Positions 24,463-32,861 of a stretch of 64,000 nucleotides of DNA are shown here, piece by piece (the stretch's first letter is position 1; each line of letters begins with the position of its first letter). Below the pieces are notes generated by a model. The model searched no databases and had not been told where the DNA came from. It saw only the letters and a list, made by a program, of their open reading frames with translations. The translations under genes and the position numbers were made by a program. The stretch is from contig NZ_JBEJGX010000003.1 of NCBI RefSeq assembly GCF_040253635.1, positions 5,109,501-5,173,500 of the forward strand, given 5' to 3'. The DNA is from Streptomyces sp. Edi2 (GTDB lineage Bacteria; Actinomycetota; Actinomycetes; Streptomycetales; Streptomycetaceae).

Positions 24463-24489
24463 CAGATGCAAGGGCAGATGCACGTGCAC
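24463..24489 (-). promoter_or_regulatory. Shared operator-like site, copy B (HATPase/XRE intergenic)
   Basis: The minus strand reads GTGCACGTGCATCTGC followed by CCTTGCATCTG, matching copy A at 24 of 27 positions. The palindrome TGCACGTGCA is at 24479-24488. The site lies in the divergent 304-base region between the HATPase and XRE genes. A second small inverted repeat, ATCCG-taac-CGGAT, is at 24573-24586, nearer the XRE start. Confidence 0.7.
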
Positions 24490-24663
24490 GTGCCGTGATT
24501 GCACCAGGCCGGACGGTTTTCCTCCGGATTCTTCCTGCTGGTTCGTGTGGAGGGGTTGCGGGGGCCTCACGTATCCGTAACCGGATGAGCACTCAACGAA
24601 GCCCGAACGTGGCAGACTGCGGCCCACTGTTGGACGGGGTGGGGTCACAGGAGGGTCTGAGAG

Positions 24664-25527
24664 GTGTCCGCAAGTGAGTCGAGCGGGTCGGTGGTGCGGC
24701 GGATCCTGCTCGGGTCGCAGCTCCGCCGGCTGCGTGAATCGCGCGGGATAACCCGTGAGGCGGCCGGCTACTCGATCCGTGCGTCCGAATCGAAGATCAG
24801 CCGCATGGAGTTGGGCCGCGTGAGCTTCAAGGCACGTGATGTGGAGGACCTGCTCACGCTGTACGGGGTCGGTGACGCCCAGGAGCGCGAGGCGCTGCTG
24901 TCCCTGGCGCGCGAGGCGAATGTGGCCGGCTGGTGGCACAGCTACACCGATGTGCTGCCCGGCTGGTTCCAGACGTATGTGGGTCTGGAAGGCGCCACTT
25001 CTCTCCTCCGGGTCTATGAAGTCCAGTTCGTGCACGGGCTGTTGCAGACGGAGGGCTATGCGCAGGCCGTCGTCAGACGGGGCATGCCGGATGCCGGGCC
25101 CGCCGAGATCGAGCGCCGCGTCGCGCTGCGCATGGAGCGCCAGAAGCTGCTGGTGACCGAGCGGTCGGCACAGTTCCACTGTGTACTGGACGAGGCCGCG
25201 CTGCGCCGCCCCTACGGCGACCGGTCCGTGATGCGCGAGCAGGTGAAGCATCTGATCGAGGTGTCCGAGAGACCGAATGTGCGGCTACAGGTGATGCCCT
25301 TCAGCCTGGGAGGGCACGCGGGCGAGAGCGGAGCCTTCACGATGCTCGGCTTCCAGGAGTCCGGACTGCCGGACGTCGTCTACCTGGAGCAGCTGACGAG
25401 TGCCCTCTATGTGGACAAGCCCGAAGAGGTGGCGCAATACGCCCGGGTGATGGACCGCCTCCAGGAAGAGGGGCCGAATCCGGCCGAGACCAGGGACCTG
25501 CTGCGCGGGCTTCTCCAACTGATGTGA
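24664..25527 (+). CDS. XRE family regulator with DUF5753 domain
   Basis: The protein has 287 residues. GTG 24664 follows AGGAGGG (24649-24655). Residues ~15-70 form the HTH (LGSQLRRLRESRGITREAAG, SIRASESKISRMELGRVSFK). The remainder is DUF5753: AGWWHSYTDVLPGWFQTYVG, EGATSLLRVYEVQFVHGLLQ, TEGYAQAVVRR, LDEAALRRPYG, VRLQVMPFSLGGHAG, GAFTMLGF, DVVYLEQLTSALYVDKPEEV. These regulators occur in many paralogues in Streptomyces beside DUF397 genes, with WhiJ as a known developmental repressor. The shared site at 23286 and 24463 is a good candidate for its operator, but that is inference. Confidence 0.93.
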   Translation: MSASESSGSVVRRILLGSQLRRLRESRGITREAAGYSIRASESKISRMELGRVSFKARDVEDLLTLYGVGDAQEREALLSLAREANVAGWWHSYTDVLPGWFQTYVGLEGATSLLRVYEVQFVHGLLQTEGYAQAVVRRGMPDAGPAEIERRVALRMERQKLLVTERSAQFHCVLDEAALRRPYGDRSVMREQVKHLIEVSERPNVRLQVMPFSLGGHAGESGAFTMLGFQESGLPDVVYLEQLTSALYVDKPEEVAQYARVMDRLQEEGPNPAETRDLLRGLLQLM

Positions 25528-25611
25528 CGCGTCGGTAGGATGGCGCACCATCAGGAGTCAGCACCCCCCAATGCGGCGCCCTGAGCGCCCTGTTCTCCAG
25601 ATCGGGATGGC

Positions 25612-27069
25612 ATGTCCTACTTCGACGAGTTGGCGTATCAGTTCATCGACGGCGAGTGGCGGGCCGGCAGCGGTTCGTGGGACATCGTCGATTTCAATCC
25701 CTATAACGGGGAGAAGCTGACCTCCATACCCGTCGCCACGGTCGAGGAGATCGACCAGGCCTACCGTGCCGCCGAGCGCGCACAGCGGGAGTGGGGCGCC
25801 ACCAATCCGTACACCCGGCGGACCGTCTTCGAGCGGGTGCTGCGGATCATCGACGACCGTGAGGCGGAGCTGGCCGAGGCGATCGCCGCTGAGGTCGGCG
25901 GCACGCTCGTCAAGGTGGGCTTCGAGCTGCATCTGGCCAGGGAGTTCCTGCGCGAGGCGATCCAGCTGGCGCTGCGCGCCGAGGGCCGCATTCTGGCCTC
26001 TCCCATCGACGGCAAGGAGAACCGTCTCTACCGGCTGCCGGTCGGTGTCGTCGGCGTCATCAGCCCCTTCAACTTCCCCTTCCTGCTGTCACTCAAGTCC
26101 GTGGCGCCGGCCCTTGCGCTCGGCAATGCGGTCGTCCTCAAGCCGCACCAGAACACCCCGGTGTGCGGCGGCGGTCTGGTCGCCAAGATCTTCGAGGAGG
26201 CGGGGCTGCCGGCGGGGGTGCTCAACGTCGTGGTCACCGATATCGCCGAGATCGGTGATGCGCTCATCGAGCACCCGGTGCCCAAGACCATCTCCTTCAC
26301 CGGCTCCGAGAACGTCGGCCGGCATGTCGCCACGGTCGCCGCGGCCCACTTCAAGCACTCCGTGCTGGAGCTGGGCGGCAACAGCGCGCTGGTCGTCCTC
26401 GACGACGCCGACATCGACTACGCCGTGGACGCGGCCGTCTTCAGCCGCTTCGTCCACCAGGGCCAGGTCTGTATGGCCGCCAACCGGATCCTCGTGGACC
26501 GCGCCGTGGAGCAGGAGTTCACCGAGAAGTTCGTCGCCAGGGTCGCGGCCCTGAAGGTGGGCGACCCCACCGACCCGCAGACCCATATCGGCCCGCTGAT
26601 CAACGAGGGCCAGGCCGAGGCGATCACCTCGCTGGTGGACCGCGCGGTCGCCGACGGCGCCTCGGCGCTCCTGCACGGTGAGACCCGGGGCACGCTGGTG
26701 GCGCCCAGTGTGCTGAGCGGGCTGCCGGAGGACTCCCCGCTGCTGCAGCAGGAGATTTTCGGGCCGGTGGTGGTGCTGGTGCCGTTCGACGGTGACGACG
26801 AGGCGGTGCGGCTCACCAACACCACGCCGTACGGGCTCAGCGGCGCCGTGCACAGCGCCGACATCGAGCGCGGTGTGCGGTTCGCCAAGCGGATCGAGAC
26901 CGGGATGTTCCACGTCAACGACGCGACGGTGCACGACGAGCCGATCGTGCCGTTCGGCGGCGCGAAGAGCTCCGGCGTGGGGCGGCTGAACGGCGATGCG
27001 ATGGTGGAGGCCTTCACCACCACCAAGTGGATCTCCATCCAGCACGGGCGGTCGCAGTTCCCGTTCTGA
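25612..27069 (+). CDS. Aldehyde dehydrogenase (benzaldehyde/vanillin dehydrogenase-like)
   Basis: The protein has 485 residues from ATG 25612, full length for the family. Hallmarks are the substrate/cofactor segment VGVISPFNFPFLLSLKSVAP, LKPHQNTPVCGG, the catalytic Glu in VLELGGNSALVVLDDAD, the nucleophilic Cys in HQGQVCMAANRILV, and EIFGPVVVLVPF and VPFGGAKSSGVGR near the end. The 'MSYFDELAYQFIDGEWRAGSGSW' type of start with PFNFP is closest to NAD(P)-dependent benzaldehyde/vanillin dehydrogenases, which oxidise aromatic aldehydes to acids; a general aldehyde role remains possible. It is a soluble cytosolic enzyme. It is followed by a DinB gene on the same strand after 153 bases. Confidence 0.9.
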   Translation: MSYFDELAYQFIDGEWRAGSGSWDIVDFNPYNGEKLTSIPVATVEEIDQAYRAAERAQREWGATNPYTRRTVFERVLRIIDDREAELAEAIAAEVGGTLVKVGFELHLAREFLREAIQLALRAEGRILASPIDGKENRLYRLPVGVVGVISPFNFPFLLSLKSVAPALALGNAVVLKPHQNTPVCGGGLVAKIFEEAGLPAGVLNVVVTDIAEIGDALIEHPVPKTISFTGSENVGRHVATVAAAHFKHSVLELGGNSALVVLDDADIDYAVDAAVFSRFVHQGQVCMAANRILVDRAVEQEFTEKFVARVAALKVGDPTDPQTHIGPLINEGQAEAITSLVDRAVADGASALLHGETRGTLVAPSVLSGLPEDSPLLQQEIFGPVVVLVPFDGDDEAVRLTNTTPYGLSGAVHSADIERGVRFAKRIETGMFHVNDATVHDEPIVPFGGAKSSGVGRLNGDAMVEAFTTTKWISIQHGRSQFPF

Positions 27070-27180
27070 GGCGCGGGGCGGTCCGGGGGCATTCACCGCG
27101 CGTTGCGGACAGAAGCTGACCGCATGGGTTCCTACCTTGAGTGATGTCGAAGGCGGACGGCGACGAGCCGGCCGCCGGGG

Positions 27181-27210
27181 GATGTCACGAGACGTCACGA
27201 GGCGTCAGGA
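27181..27210. repeat. Three tandem 10-base units before the DinB gene
   Basis: GATGTCACGA, GACGTCACGA and GGCGTCAGGA follow one another at 27181-27210, each one helical turn long. They end 12 bases before ATG 27223; the last unit supplies part of the AGGA ribosome-binding region. They could be a regulator site on one DNA face or a chance repeat. Confidence 0.5.
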
Positions 27211-27222
27211 AAGGCGGATCTC

Positions 27223-27771
27223 ATGCCCACTCACGTTCTTGCCGAGGCCCACGGCGACGAGGCCGGCGCACTGCTGGCCTTCCTGGAGGCCCAGCGCGGC
27301 GGGCTGCGGCGGGCGGTCCTGGGGCTGACCGACGCCGAGGCGGCCCGGCGGCCGAGCGCCAGTGAGCTGTCGCTGGCCGGCCTGGTCAAGCATGTCGCGG
27401 AGACCGAGCAGGGCTGGATCGAGACCGCCCAGGAGCAGCCGCACTCCATCAAGCGGACCGCCGAGACCTGGCACCTGAGCTTCCGGCTCGAGGACGGCGA
27501 GAGCCTGGCGGAGATGCTGGCGTTCTGGGACAAGGTCGCGGGGCGTACGGAGGAGTTCATCCGCTCCGTGCCCAGCCTGAACGACACCTTCCCGCTGCCC
27601 GAGGCGCCGTGGTTCCCGCCGCAGGCCCGGCAGTCGATGCGCTGGCTGCTGCTCCACCTGATCGAGGAGACGGCCCGGCACGCCGGTCACGCCGACATCC
27701 TCCGTGAGTCCCTGGACGGGAAGACGGCCTTTGCGCTGGTGGACGAGGAGCGCACGGCGCGGCAGGGGTGA
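27223..27771 (+). CDS. DinB family protein (DUF664)
   Basis: The protein has 182 residues from ATG 27223, behind AGGAAAGG. It is the four-helix DinB/YfiT-like fold. The putative metal-binding His residues are in LVKHVAETEQGWIE and LHLIEETARHAGHADILRE, the standard spacing, with the final H-x-x-H type pair. The DUF664 subfamily is common in actinomycetes and includes mycothiol-dependent or thiol-dependent transferases, but most are uncharacterised. The protein is soluble, with no signal peptide. It lies between the aldehyde dehydrogenase and the PadR gene and overlaps neither, so co-transcription with the dehydrogenase is possible. Confidence 0.88.
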   Translation: MPTHVLAEAHGDEAGALLAFLEAQRGGLRRAVLGLTDAEAARRPSASELSLAGLVKHVAETEQGWIETAQEQPHSIKRTAETWHLSFRLEDGESLAEMLAFWDKVAGRTEEFIRSVPSLNDTFPLPEAPWFPPQARQSMRWLLLHLIEETARHAGHADILRESLDGKTAFALVDEERTARQG

Positions 27772-27835
27772 ACGCGGGGCCCTGCCGGGGCGCTCTAGGC
27801 TGACGGCAGGGGCGCGTTCAGGGATAGAGGAGACG

Positions 27836-28579
27836 ATGTCGGCGATCCGGCTGTTGGTATTGGGCGCCGTGCGGCAGCACGGCCGGGCGCACGGCTATAT
27901 GGTGCGCAACGACCTGGAGTACTGGGGCGCCCATGAGTGGTCCAACGCCAAGCCGGGATCGATCTACCACGCGCTCAAGCAGATGGCCAAGCAAGGGCTG
28001 CTGCACGCCCATGACATCGCGCCCAGCACCGCCGGCGGCCCGCCGCGTACCGAGTACGAGCTCACCGCGGCGGGCGAGGCGGAGTACTTCGCGCTGCTGC
28101 GCGCCGCGCTCGCCCAGCACGACCAGAAGGTCGACATGCTCAGCGCGGGCATCGGCTTCGTCGTCGACCTGCCGAGGGCCGAGGCGGTGGCACTGCTCAA
28201 GGAGCGGGTGCGGGCACTGGAGGAGTGGCGCAGCGCGGTCACCGGCCACTACACGCCGGAGGAAGGGCCCGAAGCCCTCGGCCATATCGGCGAGATCATG
28301 CATATGTGGGTGCACTCCGCGGACAGTGGCGCGGTGTGGACGCGCGGGCTGATCGAGCGGATCGAGGGCGGGGCGTATGTCTTCGCCGGCGAGGGGGAAC
28401 CGTTCGTCGGCGTGCTCGCCGAGGGGCAGGAGAACCCGTACGCGACGAAGGACACGCGCTCCGAGGGCGAGGCGCGCTCCGAGGAGGACGCGGCGGCCGA
28501 GGGCGACGGGGCTGCGGGGCACCAGGACGGCGGCGACGGAGATGTCGACGGCGACGGCGTCGACACGGAAGCCGGTTAA
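27836..28579 (+). CDS. PadR family transcriptional regulator
   Basis: The protein has 247 residues from ATG 27836 with AGAGGAGA upstream. Residues ~1-90 form the PadR winged helix (RLLVLGAVRQHGRAHGYMVRN, AKPGSIYHALKQMAKQGLL, TEYELTAAGEAEYFALL). Residues ~95-190 are the VirR/PadR C-terminal helical dimer domain (ALLKERVRALEEWRSAV, IGEIMHMWVHS). The tail from ~195 is acidic and Gly/Asp-rich and probably disordered. The stop codon TAA overlaps the left half of a paired palindrome that also covers the start region of the downstream DrrAB-like exporter, so the expected role is ligand-relieved repression of that exporter and perhaps itself. Confidence 0.92.
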   Translation: MSAIRLLVLGAVRQHGRAHGYMVRNDLEYWGAHEWSNAKPGSIYHALKQMAKQGLLHAHDIAPSTAGGPPRTEYELTAAGEAEYFALLRAALAQHDQKVDMLSAGIGFVVDLPRAEAVALLKERVRALEEWRSAVTGHYTPEEGPEALGHIGEIMHMWVHSADSGAVWTRGLIERIEGGAYVFAGEGEPFVGVLAEGQENPYATKDTRSEGEARSEEDAAAEGDGAAGHQDGGDGDVDGDGVDTEAG

Positions 28580-28641
28580 TCAAGTTTGACTAAACGCGAA
28601 GCGGGAATTACCTTTCTGGCGCACGTAGTCAAACTTGACTA
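28577..28641. promoter_or_regulatory. Paired 16-bp palindromes, probable PadR operators
   Basis: TAATCAAGTTTGACTA (28577-28592) and TAGTCAAACTTGACTA (28626-28641) are each palindromic around a 2-base centre. The second is perfect and the first has one mismatch. The two sites are 49 bases apart start to start, and the right one ends 18 bases before the DrrA-like start. They also form an inverted pair with each other. Confidence 0.8.
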
Positions 28642-28659
28642 TTGTCGGGAGGGGATGTC

Positions 28660-29775
28660 GTGACGGACCACGATCAGGCGATCGTCGTCGAAGCGCTGCA
28701 CAAGCACTACGGCACCAAAGCGGCCCTGGACGGGCTGGATCTCACCGTTGCGCGCGGAGTGGTGCACGGTGTCCTGGGACCCAACGGCGCAGGCAAGACC
28801 ACGCTCGTACGGATCCTGTCCACGCTGCTGCGGCACGACGGCGGCCGGGCCGAGGTCGCCGGCTTCGATGTGCTGCGGCAGCCGGACGAGGTGCGGCTGC
28901 GGATCGGACTGCTCGGCCAGCAGGCGGCGGTCGACGAGGAGCTCGGCGGGCGGCAGAACCTGGAGATGTTCGGGCGGCTCTGCCGCCTCGGGGCGCGGAG
29001 GGCGGGCGAGCGCGCGGACGAGCTGCTGGCGCGGTTCGGGCTCGCCGATACCGGCCGTAAGGCGGTGCGCCACTACAGCGGGGGGATGCGGCGCCGGCTC
29101 GATCTGGCGGCAAGTCTGGTGCGGGCGCCGCGGATCCTGTTCCTGGACGAGCCCACGACCGGGCTCGATCCGCGGGGACGTGCCGAGGTGTGGCAGGCGG
29201 TGCGCTCGCTGGTGGACGGCGGTACGACGGTGCTGCTGACCACGCAGTATCTGGAGGAGGCCGACCAGCTCGCGGACCGGATCTCGGTGGTGGACGGCGG
29301 CCGGGTGGTCGCGGACGGCACTCCCGACGAGCTGAAGTCCGCGACCGGCGGTGACCGGATCGATGTCGTCCTGCACGACGCCGGGCAACTGGGCCGGGCG
29401 ACCGGGCTGTTGGAGGAGGCGCTGGGAAGCACGGCGGGCGGCGGTGCGGTCGCCGCGGACGAGGAAGCCCGGCGGCTGAGCGTGCCCGTCGCCGACCGTA
29501 TGGCGGGGCTGGCGGAGGCGGTACGGGTGCTGGCCGCGGCGGGGATCGAGGCGGCGGACCTCGCGGTGCGGCGGCCGACGCTGGACGAGGTGTTTCTGCA
29601 CCTGACGGGGGACGGGGCGGCCGGCGGTACGGGCGGTACGGGCAGCAGGGGCCGGACGGGTGGGGCGGGCGATACGGGCGGTGCGGCCGGTGCGGCCGGT
29701 GCGGCCGGTGCGGCCGGTGCAGGCCCGTCGGCCGGCGCGGCGGCCGGCGCGGACAAGGAGGGCACGACGGTATGA
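28660..29775 (+). CDS. ABC transporter ATPase, DrrA-type drug exporter
   Basis: The protein has 371 residues. The start is GTG 28660 behind GGGAGGGG. ABC motifs are intact: Walker [12 protein letters not shown]-loop [13 protein letters not shown], signature [15 protein letters not shown], Walker [14 protein letters not shown], and H-loop replaced by the TTQYLEEAD type seen in DrrA. The DrrA-specific C-terminal domain follows ([17 protein letters not shown]). The last ~50 residues are a Gly/Ala tail coded by a 9-base minisatellite. With the permease that overlaps it by four bases (ATGA), it forms a two-gene exporter of the daunorubicin-resistance type that moves a hydrophobic compound out of the cell. 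Control by the PadR upstream is inferred. Confidence 0.93.
   Translation: MTDHDQAIVVEALHKHYGTKAALDGLDLTVARGVVHGVLGPNGAGKTTLVRILSTLLRHDGGRAEVAGFDVLRQPDEVRLRIGLLGQQAAVDEELGGRQNLEMFGRLCRLGARRAGERADELLARFGLADTGRKAVRHYSGGMRRRLDLAASLVRAPRILFLDEPTTGLDPRGRAEVWQAVRSLVDGGTTVLLTTQYLEEADQLADRISVVDGGRVVADGTPDELKSATGGDRIDVVLHDAGQLGRATGLLEEALGSTAGGGAVAADEEARRLSVPVADRMAGLAEAVRVLAAAGIEAADLAVRRPTLDEVFLHLTGDGAAGGTGGTGSRGRTGGAGDTGGAAGAAGAAGAAGAGPSAGAAAGADKEGTTV
29680..29720 (+). repeat. GGTGCGGCC minisatellite in the DrrA-like gene
   Basis: Four full copies of the 9-base unit GGTGCGGCC plus a half copy (29680-29720) encode the repeated Gly-Ala-Ala tail of the ATPase. The unit is a multiple of three, so changes in copy number keep the frame. 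Confidence 0.85.
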
Positions 29776-30563
29776 GCGGTATGGCGTGGGCGGTCACCGA
29801 TTCCTGGACGATGACCCGGCGCGGTCTTGCGCACTGGGCGCGACAGCCTGTGCAGGCCGTCGTGCAACTGGTCTTTCCGGTACTGCTGCTGTTGATGTTC
29901 GGGTACTTCCTGGGCGGTGGGATGGCCGTGCCGGGCGGCGGCGATTACAAGGAGTACCTGGTCCCGGGGATGTTCGCGCTCACCATGGCGTTCGGGCTCG
30001 AATCGACGATGGTCGCGGTGACCCAGGACCTCGGCAAGGGGGTGCTCGACCGCTTCCGGTCGATGCCGATGGCGCCGTCCGCGGTGCTGGTCGGACGCAG
30101 CGTCCTGGACATGCTGCAGTCGGCGCTGAGTCTGCTGGTGATGATCGGCGTCGGGCTGGCGATGGGCTGGCGCTGGCACGGCACCGCGGCCGACGCGTTG
30201 GCCGCGGTGGGGCTGCTGCTTCTGCTGCGGTTCGCGATGCTGTGGATCGGCATCCATCTCGGCCTGCTCGCGGGCAGGCCGGAGCTGGTGCAGGCGGTAC
30301 AGATCCTGGTCTGGCCGGTGGGCTTCCTCTCCAACGCCTTTGTCTCCGCCGCGTCGATGCCCGGCTGGCTGGGCGCGGTCGCCGAGTGGAACCCGATGTC
30401 GGCGACCGCGAGCGCGGTGCGTGAGCTGTTCGCCAACCCGCGGTGGTCCGGGGACACCTGGGCGTCGGGCCACGCCGGACTGCTGGCCGTGCTGTGGCCG
30501 CTGGTGCTGCTCGCGGTGTTCTTCCCGGCAGCGGTGCGGAGGTACCGGGGGCTGGGGCGTTAG
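29772..30563 (+). CDS. ABC transporter permease, DrrB-type
   Basis: The protein has 263 residues. The start ATG 29772 overlaps the ATPase stop (ATGA), so translation is probably coupled. Six membrane helices are expected: for example [75 protein letters not shown] and [15 protein letters not shown]. The ABC-2 signature of DrrB proteins is present: [21 protein letters not shown] and [17 protein letters not shown]. It forms the membrane channel for the exporter. The gene ends against a large cruciform terminator shared with gadB. Confidence 0.93.
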   Translation: MSGMAWAVTDSWTMTRRGLAHWARQPVQAVVQLVFPVLLLLMFGYFLGGGMAVPGGGDYKEYLVPGMFALTMAFGLESTMVAVTQDLGKGVLDRFRSMPMAPSAVLVGRSVLDMLQSALSLLVMIGVGLAMGWRWHGTAADALAAVGLLLLLRFAMLWIGIHLGLLAGRPELVQAVQILVWPVGFLSNAFVSAASMPGWLGAVAEWNPMSATASAVRELFANPRWSGDTWASGHAGLLAVLWPLVLLAVFFPAAVRRYRGLGR

Positions 30564-30567
30564 GGCG

Positions 30568-30622
30568 CCGGGGCGTCCGGGGCGCTGCTGCCGGCCCCGG
30601 CAGCGGCCGCCGGACGCCCCGG
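30568..30622. terminator. Nested hairpin between convergent drrB-like and gadB genes
   Basis: The outer arms CCGGGGCGTCCGG (30568-30580) and CCGGACGCCCCGG (30610-30622) pair perfectly. Inside them GCTGCCGG and CCGGCAGC (30587-30604) pair around a 2-base loop. It can work for both converging genes. Confidence 0.8.
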
Positions 30623-30645
30623 GCACCTGGCCAGGGGAGACCCCC

Positions 30646-32061
30646 TTAGTGGTGGAACGCCGTAGCGACGTTCTCCGGGCGTTGTAGTGGCCCGGGCTGT
30701 TGCCGGAGTTCGGTCAGCAGGTCTTCCAGGTCCGCGATGAACAGGTCGGCGAGATCCAGGGAGAAGCCGTTGCGGCAGACCACCCGCAGGACGGACAGGT
30801 CCTCGCGCTTCGGGGGGAAGGTGTAGGCGGGGAGCAGCCAGCCGCGTTCCTTCATCCGCCGGGAGACGTCGAAGACGTCGAAGGCGGTGACGTCGTCCGC
30901 GGTGGTGAAGGCGAAGACCGGCAGCTGGTCGCCCTGGGTGAGCAGTCTGAAGTCGCCCAGTGCGCCGATCCGTTCGGCCATCGACCGGGCCACGTCGCGG
31001 GTCGCCTGCTGGACGGCGCGGTAGCCGGCCCGGCCGAGCCGGAGGAAGGTGTAGTACTGCGCGGCGACCTGGGCGCCGGGCCGGGAGAAGTTGAGCGCGA
31101 AGGTCGGCATGTCGCCGCCCAGGTAGTTGACGCGGAAGACCAGCTCCTCGGGCAGCGCCTCCGTATTGCGCCACAGCGCCCAGCCGACGCCCGGGTAGAC
31201 CAGGCCGTATTTGTGTCCCGAGGTGTTGATGGAGGCGACCCGCGGCAGCCGGAAGTCCCAGACCACGTCCGGGTCGAGGAACGGCGCGATCATGGCGCCG
31301 GATGCTCCGTCCACATGGACCGGGATGTCCCAGCCCTTCTCCTTCTGGACCGCATCGAGCGCCGCGCAGATCTCGGCCACCGGCTCGTACGACCCGTCGA
31401 AGGTCGATCCGAGGATGGCGACCACGCCGATGGTGTTCTCGTCGCACAGTCCGGCGGCGGAGTCCGCGTCCAGATGGAAGCGGTCGCCCTCCATCGGGAC
31501 CATGCGCGCCTCGACCTCCCAGAAGTTGCAGAACTTCTCCCAGCAGACCTGGACGTTGGCTCCCATCACGAGGTTGGGCCGGGCCTGGCCCGGATACCGG
31601 TCCTTGTTGCGCTGCATCCAGCGCCGCTTGAGGGCCATGCCGGCGAGCATGCAGGCCTCGCTCGACCCGGTGGTGGAGCAGCCGACGGCCTCGGACGGCA
31701 CGGGGGCGTGCCACAGGTCGGCGAGCATCGCCACACACCGCTTCTCCAGTTCGGCGGTGCGCGGGTACTCGTCCTTGTCGATCATGTTCTTGTCCCGGCA
31801 CTCCGCCATCAGCACGCCGGCCTGCGGCTCCATCCAGGTCGTGACGAACGTCGCCAGATTCAGCCGGGAGTTGCCGTCCAGCATCAGCTCGTCGTGCACG
31901 AACTGGTAGGCGGTGCGCGGGGAGACCGGGCCGTCGGGCAGGGTGTGCCGCGGTGGGGCGGACTCCATGCCGGCGACCGGGTCGGCCTCCCCGTAGAACG
32001 GGTTGACCGGGTGTCCGAGGTGCTTGCGGTCGGAGGCCGATGCGCCTTTGTGCAGAGTCAT
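30646..32061 (-). CDS. gadB: Glutamate decarboxylase
   Basis: The protein has 471 residues from ATG 32061, full length for group II PLP decarboxylases of the GadB type. Features include the N-terminal NPFYGEADP, SRLNLATFVTTWMEPQA, GCSTTGSSEACMLAGMALKRR, the Asp region HVDGASGAMIAPF, the PLP Lys in SINTSGHKYGLVYPG (K284), and FTFPPKREDLSVLRVVCRNGFS-type text near the end. The enzyme converts glutamate to GABA, consuming a proton, and takes part in acid tolerance and GABA metabolism. Here it lies 16 bases downstream of wrbA, so the two are probably one operon. No GABA antiporter is nearby. Confidence 0.95.
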   Translation of the reverse strand: MTLHKGASASDRKHLGHPVNPFYGEADPVAGMESAPPRHTLPDGPVSPRTAYQFVHDELMLDGNSRLNLATFVTTWMEPQAGVLMAECRDKNMIDKDEYPRTAELEKRCVAMLADLWHAPVPSEAVGCSTTGSSEACMLAGMALKRRWMQRNKDRYPGQARPNLVMGANVQVCWEKFCNFWEVEARMVPMEGDRFHLDADSAAGLCDENTIGVVAILGSTFDGSYEPVAEICAALDAVQKEKGWDIPVHVDGASGAMIAPFLDPDVVWDFRLPRVASINTSGHKYGLVYPGVGWALWRNTEALPEELVFRVNYLGGDMPTFALNFSRPGAQVAAQYYTFLRLGRAGYRAVQQATRDVARSMAERIGALGDFRLLTQGDQLPVFAFTTADDVTAFDVFDVSRRMKERGWLLPAYTFPPKREDLSVLRVVCRNGFSLDLADLFIADLEDLLTELRQQPGPLQRPENVATAFHH

Positions 32062-32077
32062 CTCTCGCCCCTACCCG

Positions 32078-32701
32078 TCAACTCGCCAAGGAAAGGCCGT
32101 GTTTGACGGCCTTGGTGAACTTCACTACGCGCTCCGCCTGGATGCGGGCGGCGGTGTGCGCGTCGTCGTCGGGCGGGGTGTCCGGGCCGCCGACGTGGGA
32201 GGTGCCGTAGGGATTGCCGTCGGTGAACTTCGCCGGGTCGGTGTAGCCCGGCGTCACGAGGATGCCGCCGAAATGGTGGACGGTGTGGTAGAGCGCGAGC
32301 AGAGTGGACTCCTGGCCGCCGTGTTTGGTGGCGCTCGCGGTGAAGCCGCTGTAGATCTTGTCCGCCAGTCTGCCCTGCTGCCAGAGGCCGCCCAGGGTGT
32401 CGAGGTACTGCTTGAGCTGCGAGGACACATTCCCGAAGCGGGTGGGGGTCCCGAAGATCACCGCGTCCGCCCAGAGCATGTCCTCGTGGGTGGCCTCCAT
32501 GATGTCGGCGGTGGCCGCGGCGTTCGCCGCCCATGCCGGGTTGGCGTCGATCGCGGTCTGCGGCGCGAGTTCCGCGGTCCGGCGCAGCCGTACGTCGGCC
32601 CCCGCGTGCTCGGCGGCGTCCGCGATCCGCTGGGCGAGCTCGGCGATGGTGCCGGTCGACGAGTAGTAGATGACGGCGACCTTCACCTCGTGCACGGGCA
32701 T
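32078..32701 (-). CDS. wrbA: NAD(P)H:quinone oxidoreductase, WrbA type
   Basis: The protein has 207 residues from ATG 32701 with AGGAGG upstream. The flavodoxin-like fold of WrbA is clear: the FMN phosphate loop VAVIYYSSTGTIAELAQRI, WADAVIFGTPTRFGNVSSQL, KIYSGFTASATKHGGQESTL, HFGGILVTPGYTDP, GNPYGTSHVGGPD. It reduces quinones by two electrons and protects against redox cycling. The gene is first in an operon with gadB. The 160 bases upstream include the leuE terminator. Confidence 0.94.
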   Translation of the reverse strand: MPVHEVKVAVIYYSSTGTIAELAQRIADAAEHAGADVRLRRTAELAPQTAIDANPAWAANAAATADIMEATHEDMLWADAVIFGTPTRFGNVSSQLKQYLDTLGGLWQQGRLADKIYSGFTASATKHGGQESTLLALYHTVHHFGGILVTPGYTDPAKFTDGNPYGTSHVGGPDTPPDDDAHTAARIQAERVVKFTKAVKHGLSLAS

Positions 32702-32776
32702 CGGCGTACCTCCTGGAACCCGACAATAAGGGCATAGGGGGTAAGTGGCCTCCAGGGTTCACCCAGTGGAAGCGCA

Positions 32777-32816
32777 ACGGGCGGGTGGCCGTCCCGGGGG
32801 ACCGCCACCCGCCCGT
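32777..32816 (-). terminator. Strong hairpin after leuE
   Basis: ACGGGCGGGTGGCCGTCC (32777-32794) and GGACCGCCACCCGCCCGT (32799-32816) pair at 17 of 18 positions around CGGG. It lies 46 bases past the leuE stop on the minus strand. Confidence 0.8.
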
Positions 32817-32861
32817 ATCCGTGTGACGGGACGCAGCCGGGCCCGCCCGCCCGGCGCCGGC

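Noticed and set aside
29680..29720. Minisatellite as a CRISPR-like array
   Set aside because: It is an uninterrupted 9-base repeat in a coding frame with no spacers; no CRISPR array was seen in the window.
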